Assembly: GCA_013214205.1 (NCBI GenBank)
Contig: JABSPQ010000350.1
Coordinates: 1-32,586, forward strand
Length of the DNA: 32,586 bases
Direction: 5' to 3'
Origin: Flavobacteriales bacterium
Lineage (GTDB): Bacteria > Bacteroidota > Bacteroidia > DT-38
The position numbers were made by a program, and so were the translations under genes. How positions within the stretch are numbered: the stretch's first letter is position 1; the number at the start of each line of letters is the position of its first letter. Positions 14,781-21,371 of the stretch are shown here, piece by piece. The notes under the pieces were generated by a model, which saw only the letters and a list, made by a program, of their open reading frames with translations, did no database searches and had not been told where the DNA came from.

Positions 14781-14788
14781 TATCTTTG
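14781..14788 (+). promoter_or_regulatory. Putative -7 box before the RHS tip gene
   Basis: TATCTTTG fits TAnnTTTG and ends nine bases before the ATG at 14798, so the transcript would have a very short or no leader. No TTG is found at the usual -33 spacing. Confidence 0.35.
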
Positions 14789-14797
14789 GCTTAACAA

Positions 14798-15718
14798 ATG
14801 GGTTGTCTAAAACTATCATATTACGAGCAAGAAAAGGATCTAGAAATAAATCCTAATTTTTTTGTGGGTACTCTAGAAAAGAATGACCACGCGGAAAAAA
14901 ATCGCGTGAGTTCCTCTAGGTATGGCTTTAATGGCATGGAGAAGGATGATGAGGTGAATAATGTGTCTGGTAGTAGTTATACAGCTGAGTTTTGGCAATA
15001 TGACGCTAGGCTGGGTAGAAGATGGAATATTGACCCTGTTGTGAAAATTCACGAATCTCCCTATGCTGCTTTTGCCGATAATCCAATTATATTTGCTGAT
15101 CCAAATGGGGATTCACCAGATAATGTTATAGTTAACGATGACGGGGTTGTTACTGATGTAGAAAGAAATGATGACCCAAATAAGTTCTTTGATGAAGATG
15201 GAACGGAGTTTAATTTTAATGATCCTGACAATTTGGATGAGATGTTATCGACGGATGACTTTAATAAAGGCGATCAGTTGTATTTTCCTGTGAGCAAAGA
15301 ACAGATTGGTAAAACAATAGCTAATGCAGGTATGGATCCTTTATTTGAGAAGGCCACTAGTAAATATTTTGACGCAGTATACTCCGTTGTTACGAAATCA
15401 CATGGCTCGGCAGATTTTGTTTTTAGTTTCCTTTCTACGGAATTCCCTATTAATCGTGCAGGAAGCGACAATGAAACCGTATTAAGAGCAGGGTTTTCTG
15501 AGAGCGCTGGGTATTTTAGATTTGGTGAAAGTAATACGGTATTTAATCTTTATGACGCGGGAAATTTCCTTTGGGGGACTTGGATGAAGTTAAATAACTA
15601 TTCAGACTTCACAGCGAAATATGGTGCACACTTAAATGAGATTTTACATGGTAACTTTAAAGGTGATTCAGATGCGGATCAAAGAGCAATTGGTCAAGGT
15701 TTACAACTTAAATTTTAA
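14798..15718 (+). CDS. Short RHS-core protein with polymorphic toxin tip, possibly Ntox44-like
   Basis: A 306-residue free-standing RHS tip. It starts MGCLKLSYYEQEK, a start often seen on short RHS cassettes of Bacteroidota, then carries the core end RYGFNGMEKDDE, WQYDARLGRRWNIDP and SPYAAFADNP (residues about 41-103). The variable tip spans about 105-306. Its last 70 residues (LYDAGNFLWGTWMK, GAHLNEILHGNF, SDADQRAIGQGL) resemble the Ntox44 class of predicted nucleases or peptidoglycan-directed toxins. This resemblance is recalled, not computed. No signal peptide or RHS repeats are present, so delivery would need recombination with a full-length RHS gene or another route. The membrane protein 12 bp downstream is the likely immunity factor. 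Confidence 0.75.
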   Translation: MGCLKLSYYEQEKDLEINPNFFVGTLEKNDHAEKNRVSSSRYGFNGMEKDDEVNNVSGSSYTAEFWQYDARLGRRWNIDPVVKIHESPYAAFADNPIIFADPNGDSPDNVIVNDDGVVTDVERNDDPNKFFDEDGTEFNFNDPDNLDEMLSTDDFNKGDQLYFPVSKEQIGKTIANAGMDPLFEKATSKYFDAVYSVVTKSHGSADFVFSFLSTEFPINRAGSDNETVLRAGFSESAGYFRFGESNTVFNLYDAGNFLWGTWMKLNNYSDFTAKYGAHLNEILHGNFKGDSDADQRAIGQGLQLKF

Positions 15719-15730
15719 GATTAACTAATT

Positions 15731-16033
15731 ATGATTAAAGTGTTTTTCAAGAAAGGTACTCTTGTTTGTTTTTTGCTGCTGGCTTGTTCTTATTCTATGA
15801 CCCTTCTTTTGGACGGTGATGTTTATCGAGTGCTTTTGAATGCCATTGGTTGGATTGTGAATTTACCTGTGTATATCATTGGGACCATATTGGTAGTAAG
15901 GGCCTTCTCTAAATACTTAAAGAACGAAATTAATGGAAAGGATTTTTTTTACAGCGTTCCAATGTTAATGGTTTCTCTGGCAGGTGTAATTTCGTTGGCC
16001 TATGCTCTAATTAAAGTTGTGAAAGAACTCTGA
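15731..16033 (+). CDS. Small integral membrane protein, candidate immunity
   Basis: A 100-residue protein with three hydrophobic segments, at about residues 8-26, 36-59 and 77-95, and short charged links (FSKYLKNEINGKD). It resembles no named family I can identify. Its position directly after the toxin tip (12-bp gap, same strand) and its membrane nature fit an immunity protein for a toxin that acts at the envelope. No other gene in the window resembles it. Role inferred from context only. Confidence 0.6.
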   Translation: MIKVFFKKGTLVCFLLLACSYSMTLLLDGDVYRVLLNAIGWIVNLPVYIIGTILVVRAFSKYLKNEINGKDFFYSVPMLMVSLAGVISLAYALIKVVKEL

Positions 16034-16148
16034 AAAAGAACTCTGAGTAATACAGGATTTCAGAAAACTCTTGTTATAAGTGGATCTCTGAATCCGCGAC
16101 CCAAGAGATAACTAGATGAAAGTTCGAGGTTTTATTGGATAATCCCAT

Positions 16149-16463
16149 ATGCATAAGAGTTATTTACCGTTTGTTTGTTTTGTTTTAATTGTTTTTGGGT
16201 GCTCCCAAAATGATAAATCAAGTCGGCCTAATAATTCAATTGATGAAGAAATAAAGACAATTGAAGTAGATAGTTTAAGGAAAGTCAATCTATTTTACCG
16301 TGATGTGAATACACTGATAATGAGATGTTATATAGATGATTCTTGTAGGTATATCCAGTTAATTTCTAAAAGAAAAAATGATGTATTACTGGTTAAACAC
16401 AAAAAGAATTGGATAAATATTGATAGTGTTGGACATTATTACTGCTTCTTCCCGTTGGCTTAG
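16149..16463 (+). CDS. Small lipoprotein, probably truncated at its C-terminus
   Basis: A 104-residue protein with a lipoprotein signal: hydrophobic residues about 5-17 followed by the lipobox VFGC, with lipidated C18, then a polar region. The mature part (KVNLFYRDVNTLIMRCYID) has no family I recognise. Its last dozen residues overlap, in another frame, the start of the orphan toxin fragment at 16420, so the real C-terminus was probably lost when the two pieces were joined at about 16430-16445. It would be anchored in the inner or outer membrane and could be an immunity protein of a lost toxin. Confidence 0.5.
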   Translation: MHKSYLPFVCFVLIVFGCSQNDKSSRPNNSIDEEIKTIEVDSLRKVNLFYRDVNTLIMRCYIDDSCRYIQLISKRKNDVLLVKHKKNWINIDSVGHYYCFFPLA

Positions 16464-17004
16464 AGAAGAAAGTGCTGGCACCGAAGAACTACCAACTTAT
16501 TGGATGGACGGTCGAGAATTATCATCAGATGTTTTTGGATGGGCTAATGTCTATGAAGAAGGAATTTCGGCTGGCGGGAGAGAGCATTCCTTTAGGTTAA
16601 CTGGAACTATTTATACGACTAATCTTGAATTTGACGTTGCTATTCTTGCAGCTTCTTTTGGCACAAGTAGTATGTTTAGAGCGCTATCGAATAGGGCAGT
16701 TTGGTCTGGAACAGGTGCAGAGGCAGCGGCAATAAAGGCAGGGTTCACAACATTGAGTAAAACAAGAGCTGGCCAAAATCTAGCAAAGCTAACTTCTGAC
16801 ATGGTATATAAGCCAGGTTCTCAGGCTTATAATATGTGGGGAAGACTTTCGCAAGCCTGCGTCAAAGGAATACCAAAGGGAAGTAAAGTACATTTGTATA
16901 TAACTAGAAGTAAATTTAACGATCTAACAAGTATTTATAATGCTTTTGAAAAGAGCATCTTAAATGATAGGAATATTAAGACAATTATTAATTTCATAGA
17001 TTAA
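16420..17004 (+). pseudogene. Orphan polymorphic-toxin tip lacking its carrier
   Basis: The frame gives 194 codons from a TTG with no ribosome-binding site, inside the preceding lipoprotein gene. The protein lacks any RHS core. From about residue 90 it contains a conserved toxin-tip pattern, with WSGTGAEAAAIKAGFTTL, KTRAGQNLAKLT, PGSQAYNMWGRLS and a C-terminal region ending INFID, known to me as the C-terminal segment of several RHS and hemagglutinin-type proteins; its activity is unknown to me. It is probably the intact toxic end of a former larger gene, displaced and now untranslated or poorly translated. The HEAT-like gene 14 bp downstream is its natural immunity partner, which explains retention of both. 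Confidence 0.6.
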
Positions 17005-17018
17005 ATTAAACGCACACA

Positions 17019-17492
17019 ATGAGTCTAAAAGAGCTGTACGAATCTATAATTCCTCCTCCTAGATATGAATTTAGAAATGGGTTTAGTAATATTGAAATTC
17101 TTGACAAGTTAGTTGGAGACGATAAATTGAAAGTGACGAAAATGCTTATAGAAGAAATTAAGCAGTCGGAGGAAATGGATGATCTAGTAGTTAATACTCT
17201 AGTATATCTGGATGAAAAATTGGCGATTTTAACAATCTCCGACTTGCTCGATCAATCTCATACAAGTATAGATTCTTTGTTTTTAATTACTACTTTATAT
17301 AAACTTAATCCTGAGGAAGCTTTAATAAAGGAAGCGATACTTGTTTTTGAGGAAATTAAGGATGAATATATTCTGGTAACAGCAATTCATTACTTATCAT
17401 TAATTGATAATGATATGGTGCGTAATAAAATTACCGAACTAACTTATCATTCCAATACTCTAGTTTCTAATAGAGCTAAGCAATACTTGTGA
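17019..17492 (+). CDS. HEAT-repeat-like immunity protein
   Basis: A 157-residue all-helical protein made of repeated amphipathic helix pairs, for example DKLKVTKMLIEEIK, LDEKLAILTISDLL, LNPEEALIKEAILVFEEI and SNTLVSNRAKQYL, which looks like a small HEAT/ARM-type solenoid. It is acidic with no signal peptide, so it is cytoplasmic. Helical-repeat proteins of this size are a well-known immunity class in polymorphic toxin systems. It lies 14 bp after the toxin tip fragment on the same strand and before a strong terminator at 17595-17630, closing the cassette operon. Cognate pairing is inferred from position. Confidence 0.65.
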   Translation: MSLKELYESIIPPPRYEFRNGFSNIEILDKLVGDDKLKVTKMLIEEIKQSEEMDDLVVNTLVYLDEKLAILTISDLLDQSHTSIDSLFLITTLYKLNPEEALIKEAILVFEEIKDEYILVTAIHYLSLIDNDMVRNKITELTYHSNTLVSNRAKQYL

Positions 17493-17514
17493 GAGAAAGA
17501 AAGAGAAAGAGGTA

Positions 17515-17538
17515 GTGTATCAGATTATATGATAGAAC
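17515..17538 (+). repeat. 24-bp direct repeat, left copy
   Basis: GTGTATCAGATTATATGATAGAAC is repeated exactly at 17671-17694. After it the sequence (CATATAGAGCAATGTAATCTG) still resembles the first codons of the IS1 transposase gene, so this looks like the decayed 5' end of an earlier copy. Confidence 0.7.
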
Positions 17539-17594
17539 ATATAGAGCAATGTAATCTGTTGTAAATCAATAAAGAAATAACGGAGTAAATTTGA

Positions 17595-17630
17595 AAAGGA
17601 GATAGCCTATTGGTTATCTCCTTTCTTTTT
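17595..17630 (+). terminator. Strong rho-independent terminator
   Basis: AAAGGAGATAGCC (17595-17607), loop TATT, GGTTATCTCCTTT (17612-17624), a 13-bp stem with one G-T pair, followed by CTTTTT. It ends the toxin/immunity transcript and shields the IS gene that starts 55 bp later. Confidence 0.85.
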
Positions 17631-17670
17631 AGGTCAAATACGGGCCTTAAACTCAACAAACAGGCTCCTT

Positions 17671-17694
17671 GTGTATCAGATTATATGATAGAAC
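17671..17694 (+). repeat. 24-bp direct repeat, right copy, at the transposase start
   Basis: It is identical to 17515-17538. Bases 17685-17687 are the likely start codon of the transposase, so the repeat straddles the gene start. Confidence 0.7.
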
Positions 17695-18365
17695 TTATGA
17701 AATGTAAATATTGTAGTGAAGTAAGTGTAAAGAATGGATTTATAAATTCTGTTCAGAGATACAGATGCACAGAATGTAGACGTGTGTTTCAAAAAGAATA
17801 CAAATACAAAGCTTATGAAGTAGTAGTAAATTCCAATGTTGTATCCTTTTTGAAAGAGGGGTGTGGAATACGAAGTATTGCTCGACTTTGTGGGATAAGT
17901 ACTACAACAGTAATGTGTAGAATACTTAAAATATCTAAGCACATTAATCGGCCTGTAATGGCCGTTGGTAAAGAATATGAACTAGACGAAATGTGCACAT
18001 TTATAGGAAATAAGTCGAACCGAGTGTGGATTGCCTATACCTTAAGAAAGGATACTAAAGAAGTAATGGATTTTAGAGTAGGAAAAAGAAGTAAGCGTAT
18101 GCTTAGACCGTTAACTGAAAGTTTGGTTCTTGCAATGTCGAAGAGAGTATCTACAGACAGACTGATTCATTACCAAGGCTTAATTCCCAAAGCAATACAT
18201 GACACAAAGAAGTTCGGAACAAATCACATTGAAAGAATGAACTTAACCCTAAGAACACATTTAAAGCGGCTGAACAGGAGAAGTATATGTTTCTCGAAGA
18301 GCTTAACAATGCTAAAAGCTTGTTTGAAAATTTACTTCTGGGATAATATCGTACAGTCAAAATAA
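17685..18365 (+). CDS. IS1-family transposase, single ORF
   Basis: From ATG 17685 the protein has 226 residues. Its N-terminus is an InsA-type zinc ribbon (C7, C10, C28, C31; MKCKYC and YRCTECRRVF), followed by an HTH (GCGIRSIARLCGISTTTVMCRI). The InsB-type DDE catalytic part has D101 (YELDEMCTF), D158 (VSTDRLIHY) and E183 (TNHIERMN), ending with the IS1-typical LTLRTHLKRLNRRSICFSKS. Unlike classical IS1 there is no frameshift between InsA and InsB. The frame is open further upstream to 17610, but that part lies in a terminator and is not transposase-like. All catalytic residues are present, so the enzyme may be active. I could not find a matching inverted repeat on the right side, where REP palindromes start three bases after the stop. 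Confidence 0.88.
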   Translation: MIELMKCKYCSEVSVKNGFINSVQRYRCTECRRVFQKEYKYKAYEVVVNSNVVSFLKEGCGIRSIARLCGISTTTVMCRILKISKHINRPVMAVGKEYELDEMCTFIGNKSNRVWIAYTLRKDTKEVMDFRVGKRSKRMLRPLTESLVLAMSKRVSTDRLIHYQGLIPKAIHDTKKFGTNHIERMNLTLRTHLKRLNRRSICFSKSLTMLKACLKIYFWDNIVQSK

Positions 18366-18367
18366 CT

Positions 18368-18468
18368 CATTTTGCTGTTTTTAGTCTTGTCATTCAGAGA
18401 GAAACGATGAAGGATAGACTGCAAACCAAAATCCAACGCAATGCTCGAATCCTGATGTGTTTGAGGCT
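18368..18468 (+). repeat. REP-like element A1
   Basis: Type A starts ATTTTGCTGTTTTTAGTCTTG and contains AGACTGCAAACCAAAATC. The two halves form an imperfect stem (ATTTTG/CAAAAT, GTTT/AAAC, AGTCT/AGACT). A1 is the most diverged inside the loop (ATAGACT and CATTCAGAG). Confidence 0.65.
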
Positions 18469-18490
18469 TACCGTTATGGTGAATCATATT

Positions 18491-18588
18491 GCTGCAATTG
18501 GTTTTCCGTCATCGTCGTGGCATATGTAGTTAGTGTATCTTTTGTGTTGACGATTAGACATTATTACAAAGTAATACCGAGCAATTGT
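18491..18588 (+). repeat. REP-like element B1
   Basis: Type B starts GCTGCAATTGGTTTTCCGTC and ends in GACGATTAGAC and GCAATTG. Pairing arms are CAATTG/CAATTG, CGTC/GAC and ATCGTC/GACGAT. B1 has the longer tail with a small hairpin, TATTAC/GTAATA type (ATTACAAAGTAAT). Confidence 0.65.
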
Positions 18589-18599
18589 AGACATTTCCC

Positions 18600-18696
18600 A
18601 TTTTGCTGTTTTTAGTCTTGGTTTCGTGCTTAAGCAAAGAAATTAGACTGCAAACCAAAATCGAACGACGTGCTTGAATCTTGATGTGATTGAGGC
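18600..18696 (+). repeat. REP-like element A2
   Basis: Full type A copy: ATTTTGCTG to TTGAGGCA, with the apical hairpin TTTCGTGC/GCAAAGAAA. It is 231 bp after A1 and nearly identical to A4. Confidence 0.7.
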
Positions 18697-18724
18697 ATAC
18701 GTTTCTCTAGCTGTGAATCATATT

Positions 18725-18808
18725 GTTGCAATTGGTTTTCCGTCATCGTCGTAACATGGTTGTAAGAGTATCTTTTATGTTGACGATTAGACGAAAAACA
18801 GCAATTGG
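18725..18808 (+). repeat. REP-like element B2
   Basis: Type B with the short tail: GACGATTAGACGAAAAACAG then CAATTG. It lies 180 bp upstream of the RAYT start. Confidence 0.7.
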
Positions 18809-18987
18809 AAGCAGAGAGGTTGTCGCAATCCCATTTTTCTCAGATAATTACCCTTTTAATTCGTAATATTGTTTCAACACAAATCCAATAACCTTCATCT
18901 CTCATCTCATGAAAATTACAGGCAAACCCTGCGACTCCATTCTTTTCGGAGAACTATATTTAGTATCAATCAATTTAAGTAGTCGGC

Positions 18988-19536
18988 ATGTCGGTAGGAG
19001 GATATAAAATACGAGACCAACAAGCCACGCATTTCTTAACCCTCACAGTAGTAGGCTGGGTCGACATTTTTACTAGGGCGTGTTACGCCGAAATAATTAC
19101 CGATAGCCTAAACTACTGTGTAGAAAACCGAGGACTTAAAATCTATTCGTGGTGCTTAATGTCTAATCACTTGCACATCATCTGTAGAAGTGAGAACGAG
19201 GATCTATCTGCTATTGTTAGAGACTTTAAGAAATCTACATCCCGACAAATTTTGTATGAAATTAAAAGCAATGTTCAAGAAAGTAGAAAAGATTGGATGC
19301 TGAGTGTCTTTGGCAAGGCCGGGGTAGATAATCCGAAAAATGTGAAATATCAGTTTTGGATAAACGGAAATCATCCGATTGAAATAGTGAGCAATAGATT
19401 TATAGATCAAAAGACAAACTACATCCATCAAAACCCTGTAAAAGCCGGATTGGTACAACAGCCAGAATATTATCGTTATTCGAGTGCCATAGATTTTACC
19501 GAAGAGGAGGGGTTGGTGAAATTGGAGCCGATGTAG
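18988..19536 (+). CDS. REP-associated tyrosine transposase (RAYT), Y1/HUH family
   Basis: A 182-residue single-strand DNA transposase of the IS200/IS605-like superfamily. The HUH metal motif is H61 and H63 (SNHLHIICRS), and the catalytic tyrosine is Y145 in the RAYT signature NYIHQNPVKAGLV. The body has the expected beta-alpha-beta layout (FLTLTVVGWVDIF at residues about 16-28). It differs from IS200 TnpA by the extended N- and C-termini typical of RAYTs. The start ATG is supported by the MSVGGYKIRDQQATHFLTLT opening, typical of the family. The gene lies alone between two sets of REP-like palindromes, which are its expected substrates: RAYTs cleave single-stranded REP DNA at the hairpin foot. 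Whether it is active in spreading them cannot be judged here. Confidence 0.92.
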   Translation: MSVGGYKIRDQQATHFLTLTVVGWVDIFTRACYAEIITDSLNYCVENRGLKIYSWCLMSNHLHIICRSENEDLSAIVRDFKKSTSRQILYEIKSNVQESRKDWMLSVFGKAGVDNPKNVKYQFWINGNHPIEIVSNRFIDQKTNYIHQNPVKAGLVQQPEYYRYSSAIDFTEEEGLVKLEPM

Positions 19537-19548
19537 GTGGTTATACTG

Positions 19549-19644
19549 CTGCAATTGGTTTTCCGTCATCGTCGCAACATGGTTGTAATAGTATCTTTAT
19601 AGTTGACGATTAGACATTATTACGAAGTAATACCGAGCAATTGT
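19549..19644 (+). repeat. REP-like element B3
   Basis: A type B copy 13 bp after the RAYT stop, with the long tail that contains the perfect hairpin TATTAC/GTAATA around GAA. It is nearly the same as B1. Confidence 0.7.
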
Positions 19645-19655
19645 CGTCATTCCCT

Positions 19656-19753
19656 ATTTTGCTGTTTTTAGTCTTGGTTTCGTGCGATAGCAAAGAAACT
19701 AGACTGCAAACCAAAATCCAACGCCATGCTTGAATCTTGATGTGATTGAGACA
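19656..19753 (+). repeat. REP-like element A3
   Basis: Type A copy: ATTTTGCTGTTTTTAGTCTTGG to GATTGAGACA, with AGACTGCAAACCAAAATCC. Confidence 0.7.
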
Positions 19754-19787
19754 TCCGTTTTTCCTTTAGGGTGAAGGAGTCATACTG

Positions 19788-19870
19788 CTGCAATTGGTTT
19801 TCCGTCATCATCGTAGCATAGTTGTAATAGTATCTTTATAGTTGACGATTAGACAAAAAACAGCAATTGT
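19788..19870 (+). repeat. REP-like element B4
   Basis: Type B, short tail. Its end (AGACAAAAAACAGCAA) is also the reverse complement of the head of A4 (TTGCTGTTTTTAGTCT, one indel/mismatch), so neighbouring units could pair with each other. Confidence 0.7.
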
Positions 19871-19881
19871 AAGCATTTTCC

Positions 19882-19979
19882 ATTTTGCTGTTTTTAGTCT
19901 TGGTTTCGTGCTTTAGCAAAGAAATTAGACTGCAAACCAAAATCCAACGACGTGCTTGAACCTTGGTGTGTTTGAGGCA
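19882..19979 (+). repeat. REP-like element A4
   Basis: Type A copy: ATTTTGCTG to TTTGAGGCA, 226 bp after A3. It ends where a separate 10-bp-arm palindrome begins. Confidence 0.7.
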
Positions 19980-20009
19980 GCAATATAGTATAGCCAAAAT
20001 ATATTGCTG
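19978..20009. repeat. Perfect 10-bp-arm palindrome
   Basis: CAGCAATATA (19978-19987) and TATATTGCTG (20000-20009) enclose 12 bases. It is unlike the A and B repeats and could mark the outer edge of the REPtron or serve as a transcription end, though no T-tract follows. Confidence 0.55.
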
Positions 20010-20379
20010 TGAAGCAGTATATTCTCAGTCCCAAACCGACATGAAATCATTCCAAATCCCGACGTTATTTACCCCGTTTCTGAAGCCTTAAAACGTATCT
20101 CGAAAAATAATATTTACGCAAATAAGTATTATGATCCTAATATATTGGTGTTGAATGTTTTAGGGTTGTGATTGTTTCCTTCGTATTGAATTTATCTAAG
20201 GGTAAATACCTTGTGTTATTTACGGTAATTCGTTATATTTAATGCACCAAATAAAGGAATACTACTGTAGCCATTCCAGTTGCATTTTGAGGTAGAATTA
20301 ACTTCATAAAAGATTAACAAAACTTGCTTCTATTTTGCATTTAATCATTGCGTGTTGATGAATATAAAGACAAACAATA
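20010..20379 (+). other. Non-coding leader region of the secretion operon, with a small frame remnant
   Basis: No full gene is seen in these 370 bp. A short open frame (about 20028-20171) reads VPNRHEIIPNPDVIYPVSEA and on to YYDPNILVLNVLGL then stop. It has no start codon in context and may be a relic of a broken gene. The promoter of the secretion operon must lie further right, but I find no full TAnnTTTG box; CTATTTTGC near 20332 is the nearest match. Confidence 0.4.
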
Positions 20380-20424
20380 ATGAATAAAGGAATAATGAAT
20401 AAAGGAATAATGAATAAAGGAATA
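20380..20424 (+). repeat. Three tandem 15-bp repeats carrying start codons
   Basis: ATGAATAAAGGAATA occurs three times in a row and is followed by a fourth ATG (20425). Each unit holds a start codon and an AAAGGA ribosome-binding-like box for the next start codon. All four ATGs are in the same frame as the pseudopilin. Confidence 0.9.
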
Positions 20425-20841
20425 ATGATTAAACGCATTGATTTAAACAAAAAACTTAAGGCATTTACTTTAACAGAACTGTTAGTTGTTTTAGTAATTG
20501 TAGGCATCTTGGTGCTATTGGCTTTGCCCAATTTAATGCCGCTAATTTCGAAAGCGAAAGCTACAGAAGCGCAATTACAATTGGAAGCTTTGTACAATGC
20601 TGAGAAAATGTACTTCTACACGCATTCTAAATATACCGACGATATTACTCAGTTAGATTTTGAGCAGGTAAAACTGACAACGGAGGATGGTACGGCCAAC
20701 TACTTGATGGATATCAAGGAGGCAACTGCTACAACTTTTGTAGCAACAGCTGAATCTGTAGTGGATTTCGACGGAGATGGCGAAATGAATCTATGGCAAA
20801 TGGATCAAGATAAGAAGTTAATAGAAGTTGTAAAAGACTAA
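20380..20841 (+). CDS. Major pseudopilin, GspG-like
   Basis: A 153-residue frame from the first of four in-phase ATGs; 138 residues from the fourth (20425), which is probably the main start because it gives a normal 13-residue leader (MIKRIDLNKKLKA). The class III prepilin signal is FTLTELLVVLVIVGILVLLA, with E5 present and Ala instead of Gly at -1. The hydrophobic helix is followed by a globular domain that starts KAKATEAQLQLEALYNAEKMYF, typical of major pseudopilins, and a DFDGDGEMN segment that could bind calcium as in GspG. It would be cleaved by the peptidase encoded next door, inserted in the inner membrane and polymerised into the pseudopilus. First gene of the operon. Confidence 0.88.
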   Translation: MNKGIMNKGIMNKGIMIKRIDLNKKLKAFTLTELLVVLVIVGILVLLALPNLMPLISKAKATEAQLQLEALYNAEKMYFYTHSKYTDDITQLDFEQVKLTTEDGTANYLMDIKEATATTFVATAESVVDFDGDGEMNLWQMDQDKKLIEVVKD

Positions 20842-20843
20842 AG

Positions 20844-21371
20844 TTGACACTCATTCTAATACCCATAGTTATGATATTACTGTCTCTTATAGCCTACCAA
20901 GATTTCAAAGACCGCTTGGTTTCCTGGTACTTGTTCCCACTACTTTTTGGGTTTTTAGCTTATAAAGGAATCCAGCATTTATTAGTAGTTGAGTTTTTGG
21001 AATATGCGGTGGTCAACCTTGCATTTCTGATCCTTCAATTTGCAATGGGCACCATTTATGTTTCCATTAAACAAAGGCAATTGGTAAACATTACCAAGCA
21101 ATGGATTGGCTGGGGCGATGTTTTATTTTTAGTAGCGCTTTGTGTTGCATTCTCTCCGCTAAACTTCTTTGTGTTTTACCTCGCCAGTTTAATCGGGGTA
21201 ATTGGCATTGCCTTAATTCAAAAAGTATTTACAAAAAACGAAGAGCCATTAATTCCTTTAGCTGGCATAATGGCTGTTTTTATGGTGATAATCCTAGGGT
21301 TAAACCTCACCGTTTTTCCAATCAATTTATTTGATGATTCGTATTTCGCAAACTTATTAATTGGAATGTAA
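20844..21371 (+). CDS. Minimal prepilin peptidase, A24 family
   Basis: A 175-residue polytopic membrane protein with about six hydrophobic segments. The two catalytic aspartates of A24 peptidases are visible: D20 (AYQDFKDRLVSW) and D92 in the GxGD motif (IGWGDVLF). It lacks the N-terminal cytoplasmic methyltransferase/zinc domain of PilD/GspO, so it resembles TadV/CpaA-type short peptidases. The start is TTG at 20844, two bases after the pseudopilin stop; ATG at 20871 is an alternative that removes nine residues. Its stop overlaps the ATPase start (TAATG). It should remove the leader peptides of the four pseudopilins in this operon, but without the usual N-methylation domain. Confidence 0.85.
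   Translation: MTLILIPIVMILLSLIAYQDFKDRLVSWYLFPLLFGFLAYKGIQHLLVVEFLEYAVVNLAFLILQFAMGTIYVSIKQRQLVNITKQWIGWGDVLFLVALCVAFSPLNFFVFYLASLIGVIGIALIQKVFTKNEEPLIPLAGIMAVFMVIILGLNLTVFPINLFDDSYFANLLIGM

Larger units (their letters stand above)
18368..19979 (+). mobile_element. REPtron: RAYT gene with flanking REP-like palindromes
   Basis: A RAYT gene (18988-19536) is bordered on the left by palindromes of types A-B-A-B and on the right by B-A-B-A, all in one orientation. Like copies recur every 226-239 bp. The element spans from the first type A copy at 18368 to the last at 19979. Such clusters are known as REPtrons in Gammaproteobacteria. The palindrome sequences here are particular to this genome as far as I can tell. 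Confidence 0.75.

Noticed and set aside
18366-19979. CRISPR array
   Set aside because: Repeats are long, imperfect palindromes spaced about 230 bp apart around a RAYT gene; there are no short identical repeats with unique 30-bp spacers and no cas genes.
20041-20091. 16-codon ATG frame in the gap before the secretion operon
   Set aside because: Too short, with no ribosome-binding site and no similarity; it is listed only as part of the non-coding region.
20304-20597. 97-codon minus-strand frame over the pseudopilin start
   Set aside because: It is antisense to a clear pseudopilin gene, and its repeated PLFII pattern is just the complement of the tandem start-codon repeat.
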